DNA of 64,000 nt, taken from Gnetum montanum (lineage: Eukaryota; Streptophyta; Gnetopsida; Gnetales; Gnetaceae). Made by a program: the position numbers and the translations under genes. Numbering within the stretch: the first letter of the stretch is position 1; each line of letters starts with the position of its first letter. The stretch is taken from the NCBI GenBank assembly GCA_015680685.1, contig MNCI01034636.1, positions 1,019,352 to 1,083,351 on the forward strand, in the 5' to 3' direction. Positions 36,100 through 47,672 of the stretch are shown in pieces. Under the pieces are notes generated by a model. The model saw nothing but the letters and a program-made list of their open reading frames with translations, had not been told where the DNA came from and did not search any database.

Positions 36100-36950
36100 G
36101 GGCAATGCATTGAACATGCTAGGAACTATGCTAAGGGCTAATGTTGCAAGTACGTTGACAATGGCATTTTCACTTCGGGGAACATGTTGGACATCAGCAA
36201 CTAAAAAGTGTTGGAGTAGGTGTTTTTCCAGCTCACAATAAGGTTGTAAATGTTATGCTTTGTAGGTTTAAACATTTTCTACTTGATTGACCACTAGTTG
36301 TGAATTACCTTGGATCACTATGTGTTGGATTCCTAGGTTGTGTGCTACAAGGATGCCTCGAAGGAGACCTTTGTACTCTACCATATTGTTGCTGCAAGGA
36401 AATGTAAAATGATATATGAATGATTAGATCTTCTTAGAGGGAAATGTGAGAATAGTAGAGGTGCTATTCCATTGAGAGGTTGAAGCTCTGTCGAAATGCA
36501 AGAGTGCCTCATAGTTGTCAAGCAGTTAGCTAATACTATTGACATGCTCGTCTAGGAACTTAGGATCTATGGTAGCTTGAGCATCTATTGGTGAAGTCGT
36601 GAGTTGTGCAACTATTACTTGACCTTTCATTAAGGCTTGCATGACATAATGTAGGTCAAACTCTAGTGTTATTGCTTTCCATCATGCAATGTAACTACTT
36701 TCATAGATATTTGTTGTTATAGCTCAGAGTACGTTATTCTTGCAAATGATGTAAACCTGGCGGTGGAAGAGGTAATGCCTTCACTTCTTTAGTGAGAAGA
36801 CTAGGGCAAAGAAATACTTGTCCATGTCATTGTATCTCATTTTGTGGGCTACTAATGCGTGACTTAGGTAGTAGAGCGAGACTTCTATGCTATCATCTCA
36901 CTTTTGGCAAAGTAGAGAAGCGATGGATGTGTCAGAGGTGTCAAGGTATA
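36100..36950 (-). pseudogene. RNase H and second RNase H-like domain of element D
   Basis: The first block (about 36900-36720) has LDASDTSIASLL and the MDKYFFALVFSLKK region of retroviral-type RNase H. A second block (about 36510-36240) reads HFDRASTSQWN, NNMVEYKGLLRGILVAHNLG and VIQGNSQLVVNQV, the pattern of the additional RNase H of Tat-lineage elements. Element B lacks it. Confidence 0.75.
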
Positions 36951-37099
36951 CGTAAAAAGGCTTATCTCCTTACAGAGGATGAACTACAGGTAGTTGTACT
37001 ACCTCTTTCTTAATGTTTTTGAATGCTTGTTGGCATTGAGCTATCCACTCAAAGTGGGCTCCCTTATTAAGCAAATGTTGCATTAGTTGTAGCTTGTTG

Positions 37100-38263
37100 G
37101 TTAACCAGGCGATAAACCTACATATGAATTGTATTCTACCTTGCAACACTCATAGCTTCATAAAGTGAGCTAGTGGTGCTAGGTTGGTTATGGCCTTAAC
37201 CTTATCGACATCTATGTGTATACCTACTTCGAATAGTACAAAGTTGAGCATCCTACCTATTCTAATGTCAAAAATACACTTCTTAGGGTTTAACCTAAGC
37301 TCATGTTTTAGACAATGTCTAAGCACTAAGTATAAGTCATTTTCTTGGTTGTGGGACACTTTGGACTTAACTACAATATCATCTACATAGTCACTTAAGT
37401 AAACTAAGAATGTAGTTGCTAAAGATGTATGTCATTGCACATTGATATGTTGCTCTTGCATTCTTTAGTCCAAAAGGCATCATTATGTATTAAAATGTAC
37501 CCCAAGGGGTCATGAAGGTTGTAATGAGTTGGTGCTCAGGGTTGATCCTAATTTGGTTGTAGCCCAAGAACCTATCCATGAAGGACAACAAGGTGTGTTC
37601 TATGGTGGTATTGATCAATTAATCGACACTAAGCAATGGTAAGTCATCTTTGATGGTTGCCTTGTTTAGATCTTGAAAGTCTATGCAAATGCATATGCTT
37701 CCATTTTTCTTAGGCACAACCATGATGTTGGAGACCCAATCTACATAGTCAATAGCTTGGATGAATCCAACCTTGTAAATCTTGGTGATCTTATCACGAA
37801 TTACCACTGCCACCTCAATTTGAACCTTGCATACTTTCTTCTTAACTAGTTTGATGCAGGGATCAAGGATGATGTTGTGCTAGACTTGCCAAGGATATAA
37901 GCCTAGCATGTCCTCGTATGATCATGTAAATACTTTGATGTTATCATTAAGTACTTTAGTGATGCCTTGAGCATGTTGGGGTTCTAATGAGGAACTTAGT
38001 TTCAGCGTTCTCGCCTCACTGTTGTGCAGTGCCACAGGGATCTCAAGAAGGGGATCCTCTATGATATCCCCTACCTCTAGGTTAGGAGCCTTAACTAGAT
38101 GGTTAGGCTAGTCCAGTGGTGCTTCTATGGATGCTATGTACTCATTGTAGGTTGTAGGCTCAAGGTCTAGGTAGTGAGGGTCAATGCATTGCTTAATGTC
38201 ACCATGAGGCCCCATGAGGACCAAGGGTGAGAAGATTTGCTTCTACATAGCCATGTTGTCTTC
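37100..38263 (-). pseudogene. pol: Reverse transcriptase of element D
   Basis: The frame after the putative intron opens near 38263. It contains VDWVSNIMVVPKKNGSIC and IDFQDLNKATIKDDLPL (37813-37619), MDRFLGYNQIRINPEHQ (about 37570), PFGLKNARATYQ (about 37470) and an intact YVDD (37389-37378). LRLNPKKCIFDI and GIHIDVDKVKAI follow (37290-37190). The wording is Tat-like (NKATIKDDLPLP-type) rather than Athila-like. Several stops and one frameshift. Confidence 0.85.
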
Positions 38264-38349
38264 CTATAAAATAAACTAGAAAAACATTAAGTAGAACATG
38301 TTTTGACAAAGGTAATATGCATGAATGAGAAAAAAAGAAATCTAATGAA

Positions 38350-40025
38350 ATTTTCATAAGTAGTATGCAAGTTGCTATGGGAGGTAAACATGTTTGTGCT
38401 AGTCTTAGGCCTTGGTAGGCTACAGATGTGTCAAACATGTTGTTCTAGGAAGGGTTGGCCATGCTCGAGGAGTAGAAGTAACTTGGGCATTTGCAAGGCA
38501 ACGAAAAATCATGGTTTTGGGCTAAGTATGGTTAACTATGCTCTCACCCAACTACTTTCTCCACTAGGCATTCAGTGGGGAGCATAGTCCTTGGTTGGTG
38601 GATTATTAAATGACCCCAAGTGGGTACATAGGCATGATTTTACCATGGTAACTTGTCATTTTCTTTGCCTTTAATGCAATGTTGAGAGTGTAGTCTTATT
38701 GCTACTTCTGCCTTTGTTGCTAGTGGAGAGCGTAGTCCCAGGGAAGATGATGCACTAGAGTACACACCTTCACCTAGGGCTAGTGAATGTTGCTAAGGGG
38801 GAGAGAGCACTGAGCTACCTATTGTAGGTGTGTGTGGAGGAAAGGAGGCCATCCACATTAACCAAGTACACTAGCTACTCTCTCCTCCTTACCTTCATTT
38901 TCTTTCTCATTTTTTATTTTTTTGGATTGAGGGTTTGGGAGTGTAGTCCTATGCGTTGCCTTGTGTGCCTTTCTCTGGTAGGGGATGCCATGGCTATGTG
39001 TGGTTCATGGTGTGACATGGTGGTGGGGATAATTTTGTTTATCTATTTATTTTTCTCCATTTTGGGGCAACATAGGGTTGGACCCTTATGCATCATGCTT
39101 CACGACATGGCTATGAGGGACATGGCTACCATCGCACATTGTTTTCATTTTTTTCTTTACTAATTTTTTTCTGTTGTGGTTACACGAGGTCTGGGGTTGC
39201 GTGTGGGCAAGGTTTTGGACCCATGAAGGTTTTTGTAGCTATGTAGGGGTCTGAGGCTTTGTGGGGGCTTGGGGGCTATAGGAGTTGAGCATTTTTTTGT
39301 TGTTTTTACCTTTTAAGAGGCATAGGGGTTAGGTCCGTGTGCATTGTGCATTGGGGCATGGTTGTGGCTACCATCACACTCCATGTGGCATGGTTGTGAT
39401 CATTGCTAGGGATTTGGTGTCAGTGGGAGGGGACACTATGATGGGCATGGAAAAGATAGTATTCTTCTACATTTTTTTCAATTTTTTCTTATGTTGGTAG
39501 CAACGGGGAGCACGACTTACCACGGTGGACAAGGTGGGGCCCTGGTAGGCATGACATAATAAATGTGGTACTGTGGGGAAACTACACTCTTGATGACCAT
39601 GGGACTACACTTTCTACGCATTGAGAGTGTAGCCCGCTAAGTTTTTACTAAAATGCCTATTTTTTAAAGGTCGTAGTGTTTACAAAAGTGTGTTTTTTCC
39701 AAAATGTTTATTTTTTTTGGGACTACGCTCTTCACTAGGGTAGTCTAGAGTTAGACAAAATTTTCCAACTATGCATGGGGCTAAACTTGTAAAACATTGT
39801 GTTAAATTTGCAAAAACATAGTATTAATATTGCAAAATGTGTTATACCCTAGTGAGTGGCAAGCACATCAAATGAATTAATCGACATCCTACACCTGTGA
39901 GACCCTAGGGTGTATTGTTGAGATTAGGCATTTTTGTTAATTTATGTTAATAATTTAATATGTGTAGCAAAATCTTGCATCTATGCATGTATACTAATGC
40001 TTTTCCTAGTGCTTTATGATTGCAG
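38350..40025 (+). other. Stretch before the antisense gene, possibly its leader
   Basis: Rich in G/T, with inverted GCTATGCTCTC/GAGCATAGTC-type motifs at 38528-38590 and single arms near 38690-38740 and 39600. One open frame (38828-39163) has a hydrophobic stretch but no recognised family. Further exons of the antisense gene may lie here. Confidence 0.35.
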
Positions 40026-43000
40026 GATGTTGCTGAAACCCATTTTGGTCATGATTGAGCTCATGGGCATCCTGTGTTGCATGAGCAAATATATCCCTAA
40101 TACTCTTGCACCTAATTTGTGAGTGAATCATCAGGCAGTGTGGTTCTAGCTAAGAGCCATGAAGCTCCTAGGTCACACTTGGCAGTTAAGGTTGTGAGTG
40201 CTATCACCGAGATGCTGCTACCTGGGGCAAATTGGAACATTTTGCTGTTCATCTCAGATGAGACCACTACTAATGTTGATGGGGTAGGAGGCTTAGGTAG
40301 AGGTCCTAGGGGTGTTCGATGGTTAGCTAGAGTATGGTGTATGATGGGGCTTGCTTGTTATAACAAGAGCAACACCCTTTTTATCATGCAACGATTGCAT
40401 ACTCTATTCCAGAACCCACTTGGAACTGTCTATTGCGTTAGAGGGTAAGTGCTTCTATGGCTTATGCAATGTTTTTTTTAATACTTGCTCATGCTAAATT
40501 GCTAATGGTTCTATTTTTGATTGCTAGGTTTTGGGTTGATGAACATGGCTTACATGATGATCTAGATGCTCTAGCCTTAACTCGCACTGCGTTAGAGGTT
40601 TTCTTGTCTAGCACGAATGTTTGGGTAGTTGTGATTAAGTAGATGGGATATGATTTGGAGACCTATATCTCCCATAAACCAAAGGAATATGAGCGATGTA
40701 GGATCCATGGCTGGTTAGATGAGAAGTGGGTTGTTGGTGAGATTAACTTTGAGGAGGTGTCTGCAGCACCACCCCCATCTCGTACCTCTTTTTGCCATGT
40801 ATGTACCTACATTTTTCACTCATGTGCTTGCTTGCGTATGTGTTACATGATGCTAATGTTGTTCTACTATGTGTTGCAGTGGTAGTTGCCTCAGTTGAGG
40901 TGATGATGGTCACCATGGGTTGCATAGAGGCCACCCTTATCATGAAATACAGGGATGTGGAGGATGTGCAACATTGGTTATGCCACAAAGTGCTAGATGA
41001 ACCTATTCTTGGTGCTTAGCTCAAGTATCCAGGTGGTTGAAATGGTCACCATCATCAAATTCTTTAGCAACGGTGTCAGGAAGTTTGTCACCTGGGTGCA
41101 CAGCGTGATGGTAGTGCTAGACCTTAGTGAGGCCTTCTTCACTAATCTCTTTAGCATTCTTGTTGATGGCTCAATGATTATCGATATGTCCATCAGGGAG
41201 GTGGATCACAGAAAGGAGATTAAGGATTGGTTGGATGCCACTCGATCTCACAAAGGCATATTAGTCAAAGATGTGCAAGTGCTTAAGGTATGAGAGCTCT
41301 ACCCTCTATTTTGCACTCGTTCCTTTCCAAAGATACTTTTCCAAGGAAAGATCCTAGGGGTGGAACATGTACATGTAATAAGGGAGGTGCTGCTAGAATG
41401 TATGAGGTTTAATTGGGCCATGTACATAGCCACTAGTCTACATGCAAAGGTTTCTTGGCTATGATTCAACCTCTAGGCAAGGTCCCACATCCACTTTGTG
41501 TTCTTTGTAGGGTACCTATGAAGATTTGTAGAGCTTCTAGTCATGCAAGATGATGGATGATGGGCATCTCGAATATGGATCAAATATATGTTTTTGACTA
41601 CACATGCGCAAGAGCCTCAATAGGAGATCAATGAGTCATTATTAGTAATGACCAAGGTTCTTGTGGCACATTCACATTATTTGTGCTATAGTATGGGTGA
41701 GGGTTCTCTAGTTGGTATTAGGGACATGAGTAAGGTGGATTGGTACATAACAGAGATGGTGACATCATCTATGACCATGATCAAGAGGCTGCATCCTCAA
41801 GAGGAAGCTACCCTTGAGATCAGGAAGGCAAGCAACAAAAAGATCTACATCAAGCTACAAAGCTTACACACATATGTTGAAGGTTAGTATGTGTAGCTTC
41901 TTAGATGCCTTAGTTGCATTTATCTATATATTATTTTCTTTATGTTTTTATTTTGTGCTATACTATTAATTAGCTAATAATGTGCTATAAGTGTATATGT
42001 GTTAATTGCAGAAAAAGAAGAGAGGGCTATAAGAGTAGTAGCTGAGGTGGCATCGAAGGAAGCACCACCTCAAGCTAAGGAGGAAGTAGCTCAAGGAAAT
42101 GATCTTCATGAGCTAGCAAAGGCCCTCCAATAGTTGGAAGAGGAGGGGTTGCTTCACCTTGACAGGGGTGATTTTGACACTTTGTTTGAAACCCTAGTAC
42201 TCATGCCTTGTTTACTCTAATATCTTGAGCTATGTTAGGTCATGTGCTAATTGCATCATTGTATTGTAGCATTAGTTATTTCCACTAGCGGTCCTACATA
42301 TACCTACCACATGGAGCCATGGGTAGAGATGCTGGATAAACTTGCCTTCATGGAAGGCATTATTGAGGACATGGTGGATCCCTTGCTACAAGAAAACTGA
42401 GAGCTAGGTATGTGTGCAATGATATTTCATTCTATGCTATCCTACTTATTACTTAAATACTTAGGTTTTGGCTAAGATTGATTAGTTGTTGTATGCCTAC
42501 AGGTCCTAAGAAGTAATGGGATTCAAGCAAGGTGGCAGGGATGGATGCTCTACCTGACCTTCCTTCTGAAGTTGATCAGGTGTCTCATCACATGTATGAG
42601 ACATCTAACAAGTGTGCACTCTCTTGTGCAAAGTTGTTATGGATCTACAGGCACTCTAATGAGCACTTGTGGAAATGCGTGCATGAACTACAAGAAAGGG
42701 TGACTAGCCAAGATGTGAAGATTAAGGATCTTCAATCTAGATATGACTTCATAGCGGCTAGATTGTGGGGAGATGGCACTTGGTTGAGATTAAGTATGCT
42801 AGGTATAGGACAGCTCTTAGAAGTAAGAACGAGGTCATGTGGGAGTTGGTAGAGCAATAGTTCTAGATGGATTTTCTTGCTTAGAAGAATCAGGATTGAA
42901 AGAATTATAGCACAAAGGTTTATTAATGGGGATAGATGTAGAAGAATCATAAGCATCAGTATAAGTGGGAGCAAGATGTGAACCTATGATGGTACAAGGA

Positions 43001-43491
43001 AGAGTCTATCGAATGTCATCCCCTCGATATGTTTTTTGAGGCAACTAGCAAGAAGTAGGTGTATGACTTATTCATGTAGCATATGATCATGAGTGACTCT
43101 CCCATGAGGTAGATCATCATTCCCTCTAGAGAGGCCTATTTTGCTACATTTTTCATGGAGCCACATGCATGGACTATCGTGGATAAAGGCAAGACCCTTG
43201 CAGGTATTGACTTTGGCCAAGAAGACTAGACGCAACTTTCTAAAGCTGAGATCATCTGCTGCTTGGAGGCCAGCCTTGGAAAGTTAGCTCCAAAACTCAT
43301 TGATGCGGGACCCTCCTAGGTTAGTTTTTGCTATGTTAGTTTTTTATTCTTTTTATGTTTTGAATTAGCTCATGTAATGCATGCTTGTGCATATTTGTTA
43401 ATGGTTGTGGTAGGTACTAGGTGATGCTGCAGACCCTAGCAACCTAGTAGAGGAAGTAGAACCTCCACCCCCACCTAGTGCTACTAGTTGA
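40026..43491 (+). pseudogene. Multi-exon gene on the antisense strand inside element D
   Basis: Eight exons with GT-AG borders can be drawn: 40026-40444, 40528-about 40802, 40880-41287, 41511-41882, 42012-42167, 42270-42407, 42503-43319, 43414-43491. The first junction is the strongest: joining after AGAGG to GTTTTGGG keeps the frame and gives YCVRGFWVDEHGLHDDLDAL. Other exons carry ETYISHKPKEYERCRIHGW, MVTMGCIEATLIMKYRDV, TYVEG at a GTTAGT donor, a Glu/Ala-rich part and a coiled-coil-like segment (HELQERVTSQDVKIKDLQ). The last exon ends in a Pro-rich tail and TGA at 43491. A few transition-type stops and a frameshift in exon 3 show decay. I do not recognise the family. It may be a captured host gene or an antisense accessory ORF of the element. 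Confidence 0.5.
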
Positions 43492-43729
43492 GCATGACCA
43501 GATGTACCTCCCATTGGGCTTTTTTTTGCTACATTTTTTCCATGTGATGTTATTTATGCTATGTATTACTATTCATATTACATTTGCTATGGATGATCAT
43601 TTTCCAAGTGTAATGTGCAAACTTTTATCCCTATATGATGATTTTATTACATTTTCTATGAGTATCCGAGTTTGGGCCATTGCGAGCCAAGCGATACTGA
43701 GCCTTTGCGAGTCATAGCGAGTCTATTGT

Positions 43730-43880
43730 TAGTTTAAGCCTTAATGGATCCCATGCTAGTTTAAGGCCATAGTGGGAGGGTCGATGCTAGTTTTTGGCCA
43801 TTTTAGGCCAAGGTGATAGCTTAAGGCCGTTATGGACCATAGCATTGCTAGTTTAAGGCCATAGTGGGCCTCATATTACT
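43730..43880. repeat. Short tandem repeat with TAGTTTAAGGCCATAGTGG units
   Basis: Four to five imperfect copies of GCTAGTTTAAGGCCATAGTGG, related to the array at 34420-34770 in the same element. Confidence 0.65.
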
Positions 43881-44229
43881 ATCTCTCTTTTTGTAATTTT
43901 AGCTTTTACAATTTTATGCATTTTTGAGGTTTTTCATGCATTAAAGCAATAATTGTGGAAGTGTAAACTAATAAGTAAATATATAAACAAAGTGGATGAA
44001 TGCACAAACTAAGCAAATAAATACATAATCTAAGAAATCAAGCTAAATGAAAATAACATGCTACCATGCTAATCTAATGTAACACAAGCAGAGAGTAAGG
44101 TATAGGGCATGTATAAGTGAATAGCGGGTAGAGAGCTTGTGCATTTTGGACTAAGAGGGTACCTTAGTTGTGTAGTTGTTTCTTAATCTAGTGTGGGTTA
44201 GGGGGTGCATAGGATCTAGATTACATTAC

Positions 44230-45030
44230 CTAGTATTCTCTGTGACCTTCACCTGCTATGTCAAAGGGAAATTCTACCCAAAGGGCATCCTTCAGGAGGT
44301 CATTGGCTACTACTACTTTTTCGGGTGGGTTTGCCTCATGTGTTTCATTGTCTGCTATAGGTGCATCATCAGAAAACTTAACCTTTGATCCTTGCTCCAT
44401 ATCTATGTTGTTGATGGCCAAAGGGATGGTGTTATCACCATGGATGATAACTTCACCACCTTCTTATATAAGGTGGATCTCTTAATGAATTGTAGAGAAT
44501 ATGACTCATAATTAGGCTAGCCAAGGCCGATACAATATCAGGTTAAAGCCCAGCATCTCTTCGATGACAATGAATGTGGTAGTGGTGGGGAATTGCTTTC
44601 CTACTACAAAAGCTATAGTTATGATGCCCCTAATGATGACATGTGATCCATTGAAGGATTTCAAGCATGTGGTTTTTTGGCTTGATTTGGTCTATGAGGC
44701 TTAGCTTATCCACAATAGTTTATGATATTATGTTTATTACTGCTTTATCGTCGACATGCACTTTGTGAATCTTGCATTACCCAACACATATGGTAATGAA
44801 CATAGGAGCTGTTATGACCTCATCCCACTCAGGATTAACCTTAATTGCTTCATCATGAAATGCTAGGGATTTTAGACTTGATTCTTGTGGTGCAGGGGGT
44901 AGCATTAGTGCATGGATGTAGGTTTCATCTGCAGGGATGTCCTTCATAATAGGGATGAAGGCCAACATCCGCACACATGCTTCATGGTGGCTAGATGAGG
45001 TTATGATCAGGTCATACAAGCTCAATGTTA
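44230..45030 (-). pseudogene. Protease region of element D
   Basis: The open stretch 45025-44777 ends at ICVG; just after it HVDDKAVINIIS (about 44765-44720) is the active-site block with DDK where Tat elements usually have D-D/G-G-S. The frame continues with stops to NETHEANPPEKVVVANDLL and ends at 44230 next to the putative splice donor. Inactive. Confidence 0.65.
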
Positions 45031-47010
45031 TGTTTTTTTGAGCACCTATTTAAATTTGGCTAATGAGTCCACAAAATCCTTGCCATTAGCCATGTTTTTT
45101 GTTGGCCTTTACTTCTTCCATGCAGCCTGAGAGATGGATCTCTCATGGAGGTGACTTAGGCTTTGTTTACTTGGTTTGTTTAGGGGCCTTGGTGCTCCCT
45201 TACAATTTTCTCATTGTAGCCTCTTCAGCTATTTTGACCATAGGGACCACAAATATGGGAACTAGTTTTGGTGGACCTAGCACTCTTTGGTCTTGATGTT
45301 TCCTAGTCATCTTGTTTGTGAGATGCTCATTAGGTATGCTATGTTGCCACCTTGGGGGCTTGCCAGTGTTGCCAATAAGGTCATCCCTTGGAAAGGAAGG
45401 AGCCAATGCATTGGCCACTACTAGGTTTTGAGCAAGTGAGGGGCTAGCATGCTATGGGACTCAGATGATGAAGGGTGGCTACACTACTATTGTTGATGCA
45501 AATTGCAAGAAAACCCTAACTATGAAGGGTGTTGTAGGTGTTTGAGGTGGCACTCTAATGATAAAAGGGGGCCTCAAACCCATGGGAATTGAGGGATCCT
45601 TGCACTACCAGAGGGCACCTAGACAACGAATGACACCTACATCGATTCCAGGTCATCATCAATGCTGATAGCATTTATGATGTAGCTGATATCATCTACA
45701 TTTAGAAGGTCATTGTACACCCTCATTAACTAGTTTTGAGGCTTGATTGGGTTTGCAGTGTTAAGTACTAGCTCACCTCTATTGATCATCCTTTTCAGGT
45801 CATCTTGTAAGGCTAGGTAAAAGTCAATGTTATGGCTAGGCAACTAGTGGTAGTGGCAAAACTAGTCTAGCCTAAAATGCCTTGGGATTGGGGGCTTGAC
45901 ACCAACGTGGGATTTCTTAGTAGCTTGCAACACCTATTGTGTTTTCTATGAGCATCCTCAGAAATTTGCTTGTATTGGATGCACCCAGCTTTTAGTAGTT
46001 GGTCCAACAGCTCTTAAGGCTTTAGTAGTAGTGGGGTATACTTAGAGTGATCTTTGTGCTCAAAGTTGGGCCTTTGAATAGCTTGCGCTATGACCACTAA
46101 GGATGTAGGCTGGTTGCTTACCTTGGCACTATAGTTGGTGGCTTTGTTTTTGGCTAGGGCTCTGGGTTGCATAGCCACCATTGCATTCTACCATCCCCTA
46201 TCTTTGTATCTCTATACATGCTAGTTTTTGTAGGCCACATAGGCCAAGTCCTTGCTAGCTTCTACTGCATCTTCTATGCTCTTAGTTTGAGCAAAGGCTT
46301 GGATTAGAGACTATGGGCCCAGGTAATATAGTTTTATCTTTATGAAGTCATTGACTGCACCCTTAAAAATGGCTAGGAGGTGTGTTTTTGCTATTGACTC
46401 TCATATTTCATTTAATGAGGCACTCCAACATTGAATGAATTTCTACATGAGCTGTAGGTGGCCCTACTTGATTTGCATCAGTTGGTCCAAGGTTGTCTCT
46501 AGCTTCAAATTGTATTTGAAGCACATTACAAATTAGATCAAGAGGTCCTCCAAAGAGGAGATAGAGCTTCTAGTCAATGCACGGTACAAATCTAATGCTT
46601 TGCTAGTTAGTGACATGGTGAACACATATGTGATGACATGTGGCCATGATTGCAACAGGAGGCACTTAGACCTAAACATGACCATCTATGCATTGGGGTC
46701 TCCCTCATTTTTGTATTTGGTGAATTAAGGTAGTGGGACCCTAGCTAGAACAGTTAGAGGTGGAACTACAAGAATTATAGGGTTGTCTTGGTAGAAGTCC
46801 ACCACTTTGACAGTTTTAGAGGAGGAAAATTTGAGTCACTTCACCTCTTTTATCAAGCTTTGGATCATCTAGAATACCTGGTCTAAGTCTTGAGATGCTC
46901 CAGCTAGCTGTGTTGGTTGTGCTATGTGCTATTGGACTAGTTGTGTTGCCCATGGCTTGGTTATAGGGTGCAAAACCGCACGATGTGTTTGATGTGTTGG
47001 CCAACTATGG
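45031..47010 (-). pseudogene. gag: gag of element D
   Basis: Starts near 47004 with a Ser/Thr-rich leader. The capsid-like core at about 46680-46280 has VFTMSLTSKALDLYRAL, EDLLI, KYNLKLETTLDQLMQIK and the following segment in Retrotrans_gag order. A Cys/His motif near 45840 reads CHYH with PSHNIDFYLALQDD, resembling the C-x2-H-x4-H-x5-C signature of Ogre/Tat gag with the last Cys lost. Stops are frequent. The C-terminal stretch to 45031 is unassigned. Confidence 0.65.
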
Positions 47011-47672
47011 GGATGGTGATTGGAGGAAGCAATGCATACATGGGTTGGGCCAATGCTAGGGATACCAATGAAGCAAGTAGGATGTAAGGTGCTTAATTAG
47101 TTTGGAGCCTAGAGATGAGCCCTACGTGGATGTGCAGTTGAGTTGCTACAGTCACTATAGGCAGGGATGGCTGAATGGGTTGCGATGATGCTACAAAGGG
47201 CAAGTCAAGGAAGCTGTTACATTATAATATGTGTATTGTGTCTAATGTGATGCTACCACAAGTGTTAACCTAGGCCTGATGAAGTGGGAAGGTGATGTTG
47301 GTGCTATGATTGTCTCAAGGAAGATAGGTGAATGAGATTGAGGAGAAGCCAGACTAGGGATCACTCATTGGAAGATGGTATGGAAGGAGCCTTCATGCTC
47401 AGAGCAAGCTTTGAACTCATCCTCTTCCTTCTATAGGGCTTCCTCATAGTTTTTTCCTACGTCACTCTCACTTTCTTAGATGAGGTAGGCCAAAAGTCGA
47501 TTCGTAGTGCAGATGAGTATGAATTGGGTTACTTTGTGGGGTCTTGATGAAACTGACTACGGGGTCCAATATGCACTAATAGGTTGATAGAGAACTATGA
47601 TGTAGCGAGCATGCAAGATAACCACAACAGAGTCTAAAAACATGGTTAGGCCCTCCATCTAGTGCTAGAAAC

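Larger units (their letters stand above)
38264..44229 (-). other. Putative 6 kb intron between protease and RT of element D
   Basis: On the - strand the protease frame ends GAATACTAG directly before GTAATG (44229). RT coding resumes after TTTATTTTATAG (ending 38264) with GAAGACAACATGG. Ogre elements are known to have an intron at exactly this place, but usually a short one. The segment holds an opposite-strand gene (40026-43491), hairpin motifs like those in the D LTRs (38520-38740) and a tandem repeat (43730-43880). A nested insertion of another element is the alternative; I saw no terminal repeats or target duplication. Confidence 0.5.

Noticed and set aside
47640-47672. Primer binding site of element D
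   Set aside because: The bases next to the LTR do not match a tRNA 3' end that I recognise, even allowing for transitions.
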